DNA of 64,000 nucleotides from Oxalicibacterium flavum (lineage in GTDB: Bacteria > Pseudomonadota > Gammaproteobacteria > Burkholderiales > Burkholderiaceae_D), in the NCBI RefSeq assembly GCF_014635065.1, contig NZ_BMCG01000002.1:434001-498000 (forward strand), read 5' to 3'. The notes below the pieces were generated by a model. That model did not search any database, had not been told where the DNA came from, and worked only from the letters and a program-made list of their open reading frames with translations. Both the position numbers and the translations under genes were made by a program. Numbering within the stretch: the first letter of the stretch is position 1; the number at the start of each line of letters is the position of its first letter. This document shows positions 15,547 through 24,990 of the stretch, one piece after another.

Positions 15547-16689
15547 ATGCTGACCCGGGCCGACGCCACAGGAACCCGGCCCGTCACGCTGGTCGAAGCC
15601 AGCCTGCCGGCAACGGCGGTCGGCCAGCCGAGGCAGGAGTCGCTGGAACGTCTGCTGCAGCTCACGCTCGGCAGGGAATATCAGGCGCAGGTACTGTCGC
15701 GCCTGACCGACGGCAGCTTTCTGGTCCGCATCGACAATGCCGCCGCCAGCATGAAGCTGCCGCCCGGCACAAAACCGGGCGATACGCTCGACATGACGTT
15801 GCTGGCTACGCAACCGCGCCCCACCTTCCTGCTCGGCCGCGCCGAAGCGGGAGTGACCGCCGCCTCGCTCAGCAATGCCGGCCGGCTGATCGGCAACATG
15901 CTGCAACTGGCCGGCCAGGATGGCGCACGTCCGGCCGTCACCGGCACTGTTCCGCTGGTCCCGTCGGCCGCCGCCACGCCAACGCAGATCGCAGGCGCCA
16001 TGCGCAATGCCGTCAGCATGAGCGGCGTGTTCTACGAATCCCACGTGGCGCAATGGGCCGCCGGCGCGCGCGCGCAGGTCGAATTGCTGCGCGAACCCGC
16101 CATCAAGCGGTTGCCGGTTGCAGCGCCGCCGCTGGCCGGCGCACCTGCCGCACAGGGCGAAGACGCCATTCCGGACACACTGCCCAGGTTGCAAAACCCC
16201 GCGCAGACCATGCAGCCGCATGCCAACCCGGCCGCACGCACTGCCGCCCTCCCGCAATCCCGGACCGATGCGATCGAGGCGATTGCGCCCAAAGTGCAGG
16301 ACGCACCCGATGCACCGTTGCTCGACAGCGCAAGATTGCTCAATCAGCAGCTCGATACGCTGGAACAACGGCGCTTGCTGTGGCAGGGAGAACTGTTTCC
16401 GGGACAATCCCTTGAATGGGAAATCAACGACGAGACGCCGCGAAACAAGGCGGATCAGGCCGAGCCCGACGCGGAACAGGTCTGGAGCAGCAGCGTGCGA
16501 TTTTCGATGCCCTCACTGGGAGCGATAGCCGCGACCGTGCGCCTGGTCGGCGAGCATGTGCAGGTGCAGCTGACCACCGGCGATGACGATACCGCCGACC
16601 TGCTGCGCCGGCATGGCCCGCTTCTTGCGGACTCCCTCGATGCCGCAGGCGCCACGCTGGACGTACTATCGGTGCGCCGCGAGGAGTGA
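15547..16689 (+). CDS. FliK-like hook-length-control-related protein
   Basis: 380 residues. The N-terminal ~90 residues form a domain around LLQLTLGREYQAQVLSRLTDGSFLVRI and LPPGTKPGDTLDM. A Pro/Ala-rich middle follows. The C-terminal ~110 residues (LWQGELFPGQSLEWEI, VRFSMPSLGAIAATVRLVGEHVQVQL) resemble the FliK C-terminal (Flg_hook) domain, which talks to FlhB. A second, classical fliK lies at 23833-24990, so this is a divergent paralogue. Its partner is the FlhB-C-like orphan 2 bases downstream. The role is unknown; control of filament-stage export is one guess. Confidence 0.7.
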   Translation: MLTRADATGTRPVTLVEASLPATAVGQPRQESLERLLQLTLGREYQAQVLSRLTDGSFLVRIDNAAASMKLPPGTKPGDTLDMTLLATQPRPTFLLGRAEAGVTAASLSNAGRLIGNMLQLAGQDGARPAVTGTVPLVPSAAATPTQIAGAMRNAVSMSGVFYESHVAQWAAGARAQVELLREPAIKRLPVAAPPLAGAPAAQGEDAIPDTLPRLQNPAQTMQPHANPAARTAALPQSRTDAIEAIAPKVQDAPDAPLLDSARLLNQQLDTLEQRRLLWQGELFPGQSLEWEINDETPRNKADQAEPDAEQVWSSSVRFSMPSLGAIAATVRLVGEHVQVQLTTGDDDTADLLRRHGPLLADSLDAAGATLDVLSVRREE

Positions 16690-16691
16690 GC

Positions 16692-16979
16692 ATGGAGCAG
16701 CACAAGCCGCCTGCCAGCGCCGTCGCCCTCGCCTATCAGAGCGGCGATTCGGCACCGCGCGTGGTGGCTCAGGGACGCGGCCTGGTTGCAGAAGAGATCA
16801 TCGCCCGCGCCCGCGAACACGGCGTGGCGATCCATGAATCGAAGGAACTGGTCGCCCTGCTCATGCAGGTCGATCTGGACGACCATATACCGCCCGCCCT
16901 GTATCGCGCAGTCGCCGAACTGCTGGCGTGGCTGTATCGCGTCGAAGCTGCCAAACAGAGCGGCGGCAATGTATCATGA
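16692..16979 (+). CDS. Orphan FlhB C-terminal-domain protein (export switch-like)
   Basis: 95 residues equivalent to the cytoplasmic C-terminal domain of FlhB/YscU: AVALAYQSGDSAPRVVAQGRGLVAEEIIARAREHGVAIHESKELVALL then DDHIPPALYRAVAELLAWLY. The membrane part is absent, and the position of the self-cleaving NPTH motif reads PASA, so it cannot auto-cleave like FlhB. The ATG at 16692 has GAGGAG 5 bases upstream; the GTG at 16686 overlaps the previous stop codon. It is directly coupled to the FliK-like gene. It may act as an accessory substrate-specificity factor (inference). Confidence 0.8.
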   Translation: MEQHKPPASAVALAYQSGDSAPRVVAQGRGLVAEEIIARAREHGVAIHESKELVALLMQVDLDDHIPPALYRAVAELLAWLYRVEAAKQSGGNVS

Positions 16980-17025
16980 GCGATTGCGGGCGTCGGAAAG
17001 TCGCCCGAGGGATGGAAATATAACA

Positions 17026-17781
17026 ATGACTGTAGCCGATCACGAAGACGAAGAGCTGAACCCGTTCCGGGTCAGTTCGCGTCGTGAAATTCTCGCACTG
17101 CTGCGCAACATCGGCGAGCGCAACCAGCTTGTCCGCATGGTCATCGACCAGGGTGCCGACACCATCGTCACCTCGATTCTCGATGTCGATGACCGCAACG
17201 ACACCATGCTGCTCGACTGCGCGCCGACACCCGAGATGAATCGCCGTGTCCTCGAAGGCAAGACCCTGTCCTTCGAGACGATGCTCGACAGCATCCGCAT
17301 CCTGTTTACGTCGTCCGGCGCCGAAAGCTGCATGCACGAAGGCTTGCCCGCCTTTGTCGTGCCGCTGCCGCCGAACCTGATCCGGCTGCAGAGGCGCGAG
17401 TTCTATCGCGTGCCGACGCCCGTCACCACCCCGGTCCTGTGCACGGTGCCGGCCAGGACCGACACCATGGAAACCGTGCCGGTGGTCACGACGCTGTACA
17501 ACATCAGCGGCAGCGGGATTGCCATCATGGATGAGAAAAAATTGCTGGATACGACCTTCGGCCGCATCTACGAGGATTGCCGCGTCGAATTGCCGGGCGG
17601 CGCAGTCACGGTGGCCCTGCAGATCCGCAACGCGCTGGAATTGAGCCTGCCCAACGGCAGGAGCACGCATCGCATCGGCTGCCAGTTCGTTGATCCTTCC
17701 AATGCGGTGATGGGCGCGATCCAGAAGTACATCACCAAGCTCGAACGAGACCGCAACGCGCGCGCGACCGGTCTCGGTTGA
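17026..17781 (+). CDS. ycgR: Flagellar brake protein YcgR (PilZ, c-di-GMP receptor)
   Basis: 251 residues. The N-terminal YcgR domain (about 10-120, NPFRVSSRREILALLRNI) precedes a PilZ domain with both c-di-GMP motifs: RREFYR (RxxxR type) and NISGSG (N-x-S-x-x-G). On binding c-di-GMP, YcgR docks on the rotor or stator and slows rotation. The ATG at 17026 was chosen as the first codon matching the family. It is the last gene of the fliD-S-T cluster. A diguanylate cyclase lies just before fliC, so maker and receptor bracket the filament genes. Confidence 0.93.
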   Translation: MTVADHEDEELNPFRVSSRREILALLRNIGERNQLVRMVIDQGADTIVTSILDVDDRNDTMLLDCAPTPEMNRRVLEGKTLSFETMLDSIRILFTSSGAESCMHEGLPAFVVPLPPNLIRLQRREFYRVPTPVTTPVLCTVPARTDTMETVPVVTTLYNISGSGIAIMDEKKLLDTTFGRIYEDCRVELPGGAVTVALQIRNALELSLPNGRSTHRIGCQFVDPSNAVMGAIQKYITKLERDRNARATGLG

Positions 17782-17868
17782 CAGCCAAAGACCGACGGCA
17801 GCCTTAGCTGCCGCCTTACATGAAGTCGCAACGATTGAGGGCCGAAGCAGCCGCCCTGCCCGCCATCG

Positions 17869-18228
17869 TCAAACCTGCATGTTCATCATTTCCTGGTAGG
17901 CCGAGACGAGCTTGTTGCGTACCTGCACCGTTCCCTGAAACGAGATGCTGGCCTTTTGCATGGAAATCATCACGTCCGACAGATTGACACTGTCGTCGCC
18001 GAGGCTGAAGCGCTGACCCAGCTGATCGGCGTGATTCTGGGCGCTTGCCACACTGTCGAGCGAGGCCTTGAGGGCTTGGGAAAAATCGACCTGCGCGGCG
18101 CTTTTGGTCGCCGGTGCGGTACCTGCGGCACCGGTTACCGCCGCGGCCGGACGCGCCTGCGCCGCCGCCGACTTCAGCTGGGCGACCATGGCCTGTATGG
18201 CAGTGGCATCGATTCCGTTCACTTTCAT
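17869..18228 (-). CDS. fliE: Flagellar hook-basal body protein FliE
   Basis: 119 residues. It links the MS ring to the proximal rod and is an early export substrate. The C-terminal part is characteristic: FSQALKASLDSVASAQNHADQLGQRF and VNLSDVMISMQKASISFQGTVQVRNKLVSAYQEMMNMQV. An Ala-rich linker occupies residues 20-45. The ATG at 18228 has GAGAGGAGC just upstream; the open frame further upstream is read-through. It is divergent from fliF with a 259-base shared upstream region. Confidence 0.95.
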   Translation of the reverse strand: MKVNGIDATAIQAMVAQLKSAAAQARPAAAVTGAAGTAPATKSAAQVDFSQALKASLDSVASAQNHADQLGQRFSLGDDSVNLSDVMISMQKASISFQGTVQVRNKLVSAYQEMMNMQV

Positions 18229-18487
18229 TGCTCCTCTCCAACACGTTGTGCGGGGCGCACCATCCGGCACGCCCTGGCGGCAGTGGCTGCACCTCTGCTC
18301 GCTACCCCGCCACGTTATCATCAGCATACGTTCGAAAGGTTCCGATAAGCCGTAGAAACCCCGCTCTATTCCCCCGATTGAAATCGTCGGGAACCCCGAC
18401 AATCACGCTACGGAAAAAAGTTTTGTCAGCGAGACCTCCAATGAACATTGCACGCAACATCGAGAATCGCCGCCCGGGAGCGCAAAC

Positions 18488-20242
18488 ATGGCTGTAGTCG
18501 TCGCAGGTGAAGGCGCATTGACGCCTGGCGCCAAGGAAGGCGCCGCTTCCAGGAACGCCTTCATGGACATGGTCAGGACGCCCAACGGCCGCCGCATCAT
18601 GCTGATGATCGGCGTGGCTGCCGTGATCGCCGTCATGGCAGGCATCGTGCTGTGGAGCCAGAAGCCGGACTACCGCGTGCTGTTCTCCAATTTCTCGGAC
18701 CGCGACGGCGGCGCCATCGTCGCCTCGCTGCAGGCCGCCAACATTCCCTACAAGTTCGCCGACGGCGGCGGCGCGATCCTGGTGCCGGCCGACCGCGTCC
18801 ACGAAGTGCGCCTGAAGCTGGCGGCCGAAGGCCTGCCGAAAGGCGGCAACGTCGGCTTCGAACTGATGGAAAACCAGAAGCTCGGCATCTCGCAATTCCT
18901 CGAACAGGTCAACTTTCAGCGCGCGCTCGAAGGCGAACTGGCGCGTTCGATCCAGTCCGTCAGCACCGTGCAGTCGGCGCGCGTGCACCTCGCCATGCCC
19001 AAGGCCTCGGTCTTCGTGCGCGACCAGCAGAAGCCGACCGCTTCCGTGCTGCTGAACCTGCATCCGGGCCGCACGCTCGACCAGCAGCAAGTCAGCGCGA
19101 TCGTGCACCTGGTCGCCAGCAGCGTGCCGGAACTGCCGCCGAAGAACGTCACCATCGTCGACCAGGCCGGCAACCTGCTGTCGGAAAACAACAAGCCGGC
19201 CGGCGCCAACACGCTCGATCCGTCGCAGCTCAAGTACGTGCAGGAGCTGCAGCAAAGCATCGCCAAGCGCATCGAATCGATCATCACGCCGATCGTCGGC
19301 AACAATAACGTGCGTGCCGAGGCCACCGCCGATGTCGATTTCTCGACCAGCGAGCAGGCAGCCGAAATCTACAAGCCCAATCAGGTTCCCAACAGCGCCA
19401 CCGTGCGCAGCATGCAGACCAGCGAATCCAATACCGGTGGTGGCGCATCGGGCGTGCCCGGCTCGCTGACCAATCAGCCTGCCCCCAATGCCACCGCGCC
19501 GCTGACCGCACCGCAGCTCAATCCGGACGGCACGCCAATGACGCCGGCGCAACAGGCCGCCGCGCAGCAGGCGCAGCAGGCGCAGGGCGCGCAAGGCGCA
19601 GCGGGTGCCGCTGGCAGTACCGCCGCTGCCGCCACACCGACCCAGCGCGACGTCACCACCAATTACGAAGTCGACAAGACCGTGCGCTACGTGCAGCAGC
19701 CGATGGGCGGCCTGAAGCGCCTGTCGGTGGCAGTGGTGGTCAACTACAAGCGCGTGATCGACAAGGACGGCAAGGTCAGCTACCAGCCCCTGTCCGAAGC
19801 CGAACAGACCCAGATCAGCGACCTCGTGAAGGAAGCAATGGGTTACAACAGGGATCGCGGCGATACCCTCAACGTGGTCAACAGCCCGTTCGCCGGCATC
19901 AACGATCCGGAACCGGAACCGTTGCCGTTGTGGGAACGTCCCGAGATCATCGACATGGCGATCCAGGCCGCCAAGTATCTGGCACTCGGCATCGTGCTGC
20001 TGATCATGTACCGCAAGATCCTGTCGCCCATGGTCAAGAAGCTGCAGCCCGAGCCGGCGCTGGCCCTGCCCAACGAATCCGAACGGATCGGCGAGCCGGT
20101 CGAAGCGCTGGAGGAAGAGTCGAAGCCGATGGGGCCGACCAGGCACACCTATCAGCAGAATCTGGAAGCGGCCAAGGAACTGGCACGCAAGGACCCCAAG
20201 GTCGTGGCCAATATCGTGAAAGCGTGGGTGGGAAATGAATGA
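18488..20242 (+). CDS. fliF: Flagellar MS-ring protein FliF
   Basis: 584 residues. It forms the MS ring in the inner membrane. There is a first membrane helix at about 37-56 (RIMLMIGVAAVIAVMAGIVLW), ring-building motifs (YRVLFSNFSDRDGGAIVASL, GNVGFELMENQKLGISQF, VHLAMPKASVFVRD), a second membrane helix at about 495-515 and a C-terminal FliG-binding tail. A Gln/Ala-rich insert (about 350-384) occupies the variable loop. The ATG at 18488 is the first codon of the frame. It overlaps fliG by 8 bases, so translation is coupled. Confidence 0.97.
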   Translation: MAVVVAGEGALTPGAKEGAASRNAFMDMVRTPNGRRIMLMIGVAAVIAVMAGIVLWSQKPDYRVLFSNFSDRDGGAIVASLQAANIPYKFADGGGAILVPADRVHEVRLKLAAEGLPKGGNVGFELMENQKLGISQFLEQVNFQRALEGELARSIQSVSTVQSARVHLAMPKASVFVRDQQKPTASVLLNLHPGRTLDQQQVSAIVHLVASSVPELPPKNVTIVDQAGNLLSENNKPAGANTLDPSQLKYVQELQQSIAKRIESIITPIVGNNNVRAEATADVDFSTSEQAAEIYKPNQVPNSATVRSMQTSESNTGGGASGVPGSLTNQPAPNATAPLTAPQLNPDGTPMTPAQQAAAQQAQQAQGAQGAAGAAGSTAAAATPTQRDVTTNYEVDKTVRYVQQPMGGLKRLSVAVVVNYKRVIDKDGKVSYQPLSEAEQTQISDLVKEAMGYNRDRGDTLNVVNSPFAGINDPEPEPLPLWERPEIIDMAIQAAKYLALGIVLLIMYRKILSPMVKKLQPEPALALPNESERIGEPVEALEEESKPMGPTRHTYQQNLEAAKELARKDPKVVANIVKAWVGNE

Positions 20243-21227
20243 CGGCATTCAGAAAGGGGCGGTGCTGATGCTCGCCCTCGGTGCGGACGAAGCAGCCGAA
20301 GTCATGCGCTATCTGAGCCCGCGCGAAGTGCAGAAGCTCGGCGCCGCCATGTCCACCATGAAGGCGATCCAGAGCGAGGAACTGGTCAGCGTGCTGGCCG
20401 ATTTCCGCGCCGAGACCGAAAAGAACACCTCGCTCGGCCTCGACTCCGACGACTACATCCGCGACGTGCTGACCAAGGCGCTCGGCGACGACAAGGCGGC
20501 GTCCCTGCTCAACCGCATCCTCGGCGCGCGCGATGCCAGCGGCATCGAGAGCCTCAAGTGGATGGATGCACAATCGGTCGCCGACCTCGTGCGCAACGAG
20601 CATCCGCAGATCATTGCCACCATCCTGGTCCACCTCGAACGCGATCAGGCCAGCGAGGTGCTCGACCACTTCACCGAGCGTTTGCGCAACGATGTCGTGC
20701 TGCGCATCGCCACGCTCGACGGCGTGCAGCCGACCGCCCTGCGCGAACTCAACGAAGTGCTGACCAAGCTGCTGACCGGCAACGAGAACCTGAAGAAGAA
20801 GCCGATGGGCGGCATTCGCGCCGCCGCCGAGATTCTCAACTTCTTCAGCGGCGAGAACGAACTGTCGGTCATGAACAACCTCAAGAGCTACGACGCGGAC
20901 ATGGCGCAGAAGATCATGGACGAGATGTTCGTGTTCGAAAACATCCTCGACATCGAGGACCGCAGCATCCAGCTGCTGCTGCGCGAGGTCCAGTCCGAGA
21001 CGCTGATCGTCGCCCTCAAGGGCGCGACCCAGGAATTGCGCGAGAAATTCTTCCGCAACATGTCCTCGCGTGCCGGCGAAATGATGCGCGAAGACCTCGA
21101 ATCGAAAGGTCCGGTGCGCCTGTCCGAGGTCGAGGCAAACCAGAAGGAAATCCTGCAGATCGTCCGTCGCCTGGCCGACGAAGGCCAGCTGACGCTCGGC
21201 GGAAAAGCCGAAGACGCCTATGTCTAA
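20235..21227 (+). CDS. fliG: Flagellar rotor/switch protein FliG
   Basis: 330 residues. The C-ring protein that generates torque with the stator. The N-terminal domain (IQKGAVLMLALGADEAAEVMRYLSPREVQKLG) binds FliF. The middle domain contains NEHPQIIATILVHL (EHPQR-type motif). The C-terminal domain contains the charged torque helix (FENILDIEDRSIQLLLREVQSETLIVALKGA). It overlaps fliF upstream and fliH downstream by 8 bases each. Confidence 0.98.
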   Translation: MNDGIQKGAVLMLALGADEAAEVMRYLSPREVQKLGAAMSTMKAIQSEELVSVLADFRAETEKNTSLGLDSDDYIRDVLTKALGDDKAASLLNRILGARDASGIESLKWMDAQSVADLVRNEHPQIIATILVHLERDQASEVLDHFTERLRNDVVLRIATLDGVQPTALRELNEVLTKLLTGNENLKKKPMGGIRAAAEILNFFSGENELSVMNNLKSYDADMAQKIMDEMFVFENILDIEDRSIQLLLREVQSETLIVALKGATQELREKFFRNMSSRAGEMMREDLESKGPVRLSEVEANQKEILQIVRRLADEGQLTLGGKAEDAYV

Positions 21228-21915
21228 CCTGATCCCGCGCGAGAAGCAGTCGGCCTACCAGCGGTGGGAGATGGAGTCGTTCGGCGACGACGCCCCCCTG
21301 CGCGAAACCGCGGCCATGAGCGCCGCGACCGCCGCCCACGATGCGCAGCAGGCCGCGCTGCAGAAACAGATCGACGACGCGCGTGCGCAGGCACATGCGG
21401 AAGGATTCGCAGCGGGCCGGCGCGAAGGCCATGACGCCGGCCTCGCCGAAGGACGCGCCACCGGGCTCGCGGAAGGACGCCAGGCAGCCGAGCAGGAACG
21501 CACGCATCTGCTGCAGATCGCCGAGTCCTTCGGTACCGAGGTGGCACAGGCCAACGAGCTGATCGCCGCCGACATGCTGACGCTCTCGCTCGACCTCGCC
21601 AAGGCGATGCTGAAGACCGCGCTGCGCGTCAAGCCCGAACTGGTAGTGCCGGTGGTGCGCGAAGCCATCCACTATCTGCCCACGCTGCAGCAGCCCGCCC
21701 TGCTCCACCTGCATCCGGAAGACGCCGCCATCGTCGGCGGCCAGATGGGCGACGAACTGACCGCCGCCGGCTGGCGCGTGGTCGAAGACCTGCACATGGA
21801 GCGCGGCGGGTGCCGAGTCGAAACCGCCACCAACCAGATCGACGCCACTGCCACCACGCGCTGGCAACGGCTGGCTGCCGCCCTCGGCAAGGATGCCGAC
21901 TGGCTCGACGACTGA
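21220..21915 (+). CDS. fliH: Flagellar assembly protein FliH
   Basis: 231 residues. It is the peripheral stalk and negative regulator of the export ATPase FliI. The hallmark is a run of GxxxG-type repeats at about residues 64-92 ([19 protein letters not shown]). A C-terminal FliI-binding domain follows ([26 protein letters not shown]). The stop codon overlaps the fliI start (TGATG). Confidence 0.93.
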   Translation: MSNLIPREKQSAYQRWEMESFGDDAPLRETAAMSAATAAHDAQQAALQKQIDDARAQAHAEGFAAGRREGHDAGLAEGRATGLAEGRQAAEQERTHLLQIAESFGTEVAQANELIAADMLTLSLDLAKAMLKTALRVKPELVVPVVREAIHYLPTLQQPALLHLHPEDAAIVGGQMGDELTAAGWRVVEDLHMERGGCRVETATNQIDATATTRWQRLAAALGKDADWLDD

Positions 21916-23342
21916 TGAACGAATCCCTGCCACCCTCGCCGTCTTCCACGGTCCCCAACAGCGGCCGCTGGCAAGCCTACCTGCGCGACTGCAGCGAACT
22001 GCTCGATATTGCGGAGCCGATGCGGGTTTCGGGGCGCATCACGCGCGTGGCCGGCCTTGTGATGGAAGCCGTCGGCCTCAGGCTCGCGGTCGGCAGCGCC
22101 TGCACCATTCCGCTACCGAGCGGCTCGCGCATCGAGGCCGAAGTGGTCGGTTTCGAGGACAACAAACTGTTCCTGATGCCGCAGAGCGACGTCGAGGGCA
22201 TCGTGCCCGGTGCGCGCGTCTATCCGGTCGAGGTGGTGCAGACGCTGCCGCGCCCCGGCGCGGTCGCCCATCCGCGCCGCCGTCCCAGCGACCGCGGCCG
22301 CCACCTGCCGGTCGGCATCGAACTGCTGGGCCGCGTGGTCGACGGCGCCGGCCGGCCGCTCGATACGCTCGGCCCGCTCAATGCCATGCATGCCGCACCG
22401 CTCAATGCGCGTGCCGCCAATCCGCTCGGGCGCGCGCCGATCAAGGACGTGCTCGATGTCGGCGTGCGCGCCATCAACAGCATGCTGACGGTCGGACGCG
22501 GCCAGCGCATGGGCCTGTTCGCCGGCTCCGGCGTCGGCAAGAGCGTGCTGCTCGGCATGATGGCGCGCTACACCACGGCCGACGTGATCGTGGTCGGCCT
22601 GATCGGCGAACGCGGCCGCGAGGTCAAGGAATTCATCGAACAGATTCTCGGCGCCGAAGGCCTGGCGCGCTCGGTGGTGGTCGCGGCCCCGGCCGACACG
22701 CCGCCGCTGATGCGCCTGCAGGGCGCGGCCTATGCCACCACCATCGCCGAACATTTCCGCGACGAAGGCAAGGACGTGCTGCTGATCATGGATTCGCTGA
22801 CGCGTTACGCGATGGCGCAGCGCGAGATCGCGCTGGCGATCGGCGAGCCGCCGGCCACCAAGGGCTATCCGCCCTCGGTCTTCGCCAAGCTGCCGGCGCT
22901 GGTCGAACGCGCCGGCAACGGCAAGGAAGGCGGCGGTTCGATCACTGCCTTTTACACCGTGCTGACCGAGGGCGACGACCAGCAGGACCCGATCGCCGAT
23001 TCCGCGCGCGCGATCCTCGACGGCCACATCGTGCTGAACCGCTCGCTGGCCGAGGCCGGCCACTATCCGGCGATCGACATCGAACAGTCGATCAGCCGCG
23101 CCATGCACAACATCACGAGCGTCGAGCACCAGAAACTGACGCGCCGGCTCAAGCAGCTGACCTCGCGCTACCAGCGCAACCGCGACCTGATCAGCGTCGG
23201 CGCCTACAGCGCCGGCACCGACCCGGTGCTGGACGAGGCGATCAAGCTGAACCCGAAGATCGAAGCCTTCCTGCAGCAGGACATCACCGAGCGCGCCGGC
23301 ATAAACGAGAGTTTGGGGCAATTGGCGGCTCTGTTCCCGTGA
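21915..23342 (+). CDS. fliI: Flagellum-specific ATPase FliI
   Basis: 475 residues. The hexameric export ATPase, related to F1-beta. Walker A is GSGVGKS (about 204-210), with the downstream [13 protein letters not shown] and [37 protein letters not shown] motifs. The ATG at 21915 overlaps the fliH stop by one base; a longer frame from 21810 only reads through fliH. It is part of the fliFGHIJK operon. Confidence 0.98.
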   Translation: MNESLPPSPSSTVPNSGRWQAYLRDCSELLDIAEPMRVSGRITRVAGLVMEAVGLRLAVGSACTIPLPSGSRIEAEVVGFEDNKLFLMPQSDVEGIVPGARVYPVEVVQTLPRPGAVAHPRRRPSDRGRHLPVGIELLGRVVDGAGRPLDTLGPLNAMHAAPLNARAANPLGRAPIKDVLDVGVRAINSMLTVGRGQRMGLFAGSGVGKSVLLGMMARYTTADVIVVGLIGERGREVKEFIEQILGAEGLARSVVVAAPADTPPLMRLQGAAYATTIAEHFRDEGKDVLLIMDSLTRYAMAQREIALAIGEPPATKGYPPSVFAKLPALVERAGNGKEGGGSITAFYTVLTEGDDQQDPIADSARAILDGHIVLNRSLAEAGHYPAIDIEQSISRAMHNITSVEHQKLTRRLKQLTSRYQRNRDLISVGAYSAGTDPVLDEAIKLNPKIEAFLQQDITERAGINESLGQLAALFP

Positions 23343-23376
23343 TTGACCAGCCGCAGCCGCGGCTATACTCGGACAT

Positions 23377-23817
23377 ATGGCTACTTCCTCCGCCCTCGGC
23401 ACGCTGATCGAACTGGCAACTCGGGATACCGACGACGCCGCCAAACGACTGGGCAAGGCAATGAAAGCGGTCGAGGATGCCGAACAGAAGCTGGCGTTGC
23501 TGAACCAGTATCGCGACGACTACATGACGCGCTTTCAGCACAGCCTGGGCACGGGATTGAGCGCCATGGCCTATGCCAACTACCAGCAGTTCATCGGCAA
23601 GCTGGATCAGGCCGTGAGCAGCCAGCAGCTCGTGATCCGCGATGCCAAGTTGGCCGTGGAGCGCGCACGGGAGGCGTGGCAGGCCTGCGAACGCAAGCGC
23701 ATGTCGTACGGCACCCTCGCCGAGCGTGCCGACAAGGCGCAGCAGGCCAGGGACAACAAGCGCGACCAGAAGCAGATGGACGAACACGCGGCAAGACGCT
23801 TGCTGCACAAACGATAA
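23377..23817 (+). CDS. fliJ: Flagellar export protein FliJ
   Basis: 146 residues, an almost entirely alpha-helical coiled coil (LGKAMKAVEDAEQKLALLNQYRDDY, YQQFIGKLDQAVSSQQ, WQACERKRMSYGTLAERA). It is the central stalk of the FliI hexamer and links it to the export gate. It begins 34 bases after fliI and is followed 15 bases later by fliK. Confidence 0.92.
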   Translation: MATSSALGTLIELATRDTDDAAKRLGKAMKAVEDAEQKLALLNQYRDDYMTRFQHSLGTGLSAMAYANYQQFIGKLDQAVSSQQLVIRDAKLAVERAREAWQACERKRMSYGTLAERADKAQQARDNKRDQKQMDEHAARRLLHKR

Positions 23818-23832
23818 CCAGACAGGCACACC

Positions 23833-24990
23833 ATGAGCACCTCCGCGATCAGCAATGTCTTCAGCGTTCTTCCGACGCCCGCCAGCGGTGGCAAACAGGA
23901 TGGCGATACGGCCGATGCTGGCGCATTCAACCAGGTCCTTTCGCGCGAAATGGATCGCGGTGCCAATCGCGGCCCGGCCGACGCCGCCACGAAAAAGGAT
24001 GCCTCGACAACCGGCGGCGACAAGTCCGGCAAGGACAGCACAGATGCCTCGTCCTCGTCCGCCACCGAAGGTGGCAAGGTGAGCGGTGAGGAAAACGACA
24101 CGACCGTTGCCGACGCTGCCACCGACGAAGCCGATACCGACCCCGCTGCAGCGGCAGAGCTGGCCGCCTTTCTGGCCGCCATGACGCAGGCCAATCCGGC
24201 CCCGGCCACGGCGGCTGCAGCCGACGACGCGCCTGTCGCCCTGCCGACCGATGCCAAAACCGCCGCCGGCCGCCCCGCCATCGATCCGGATGCGGATGCC
24301 GTCACCACCGGCCTGGCCGCGACCGGCAAGCAGGAAGCCACCGGCAAGGGCGAGGACTTCGTGGCTGCACTCGAGAAAGCCGCCGCGCCAGCCGCAGGCG
24401 GCAAGGCCACGGCATCCGGCATGAAGGCAGAGATCGACAAGGCCGTGACGCAAGTCGTCAAGGCCGTCGAGGCACCGGCACCGACGGCAGCACAGAGTCT
24501 CGCCGCCACCGGCACCACCACCCTGCAGCAGCTCGATCAGTTGCAGGCGCAACAGGCCAACCGCCTGATGCCGCAGGTCGGTACCCCAGACTGGAACCAG
24601 GCACTGGGCCAGAAGGTCGTCTGGATGGTGCAAGGCGTGCAACAGACCGCCACGCTGACGCTGAATCCGCCGGACCTCGGTCCGATGCAGGTCACGGTCA
24701 ACGTCCAGCACAACCAGGCCACCGCGAACTTCACCGCGCCCCAGCCCGAGGTCCGCCACGCGCTCGAAGCGGCCATGCCACGTCTGCGCGAGATGCTCAA
24801 TGAAGCCGGCATCCAGCTCGGCCAGTCCAGCGTCAGCGCCGGCTCGCCCGATCAGCAAGGCAACGGCTTTGCCGATTCGCGCCAGAACGGGCAAGGCGGC
24901 AACCGTGCCGCGACAGCAGAAGCCACGCCGACCGTCAGCCATGTGCCGACGCCGGCTGCCGGCACCGGCATGGTCGATACCTTCGCCTGA
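23833..24990 (+). CDS. fliK: Flagellar hook-length control protein FliK
   Basis: 385 residues. It is the secreted molecular ruler that tells FlhB to switch from hook to filament substrates. The first ~230 residues are low-complexity Ala/Thr/Asp-rich, as usual for rulers. The C-terminal Flg_hook domain is clear: LGQKVVWMVQGVQQTATLTLNPPDLGPMQVTV and VRHALEAAMPRLREMLNEAGIQLG. AACCAGACAGGCACACC precedes the ATG. It ends the fliFGHIJK operon. A divergent relative is at 15547-16689. Confidence 0.93.
   Translation: MSTSAISNVFSVLPTPASGGKQDGDTADAGAFNQVLSREMDRGANRGPADAATKKDASTTGGDKSGKDSTDASSSSATEGGKVSGEENDTTVADAATDEADTDPAAAAELAAFLAAMTQANPAPATAAAADDAPVALPTDAKTAAGRPAIDPDADAVTTGLAATGKQEATGKGEDFVAALEKAAAPAAGGKATASGMKAEIDKAVTQVVKAVEAPAPTAAQSLAATGTTTLQQLDQLQAQQANRLMPQVGTPDWNQALGQKVVWMVQGVQQTATLTLNPPDLGPMQVTVNVQHNQATANFTAPQPEVRHALEAAMPRLREMLNEAGIQLGQSSVSAGSPDQQGNGFADSRQNGQGGNRAATAEATPTVSHVPTPAAGTGMVDTFA

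Noticed and set aside
18341-18348. TCCGATAA resembling a sigma-28 -10 upstream of fliF
   Set aside because: No TAAA 15 bases upstream; the -35 position reads CAGC.
18302-20248. 648-codon open frame on the minus strand over fliF
   Set aside because: It is the antisense shadow of fliF in GC-rich DNA, with composition dominated by His, Arg, Gly and Val and no domain.
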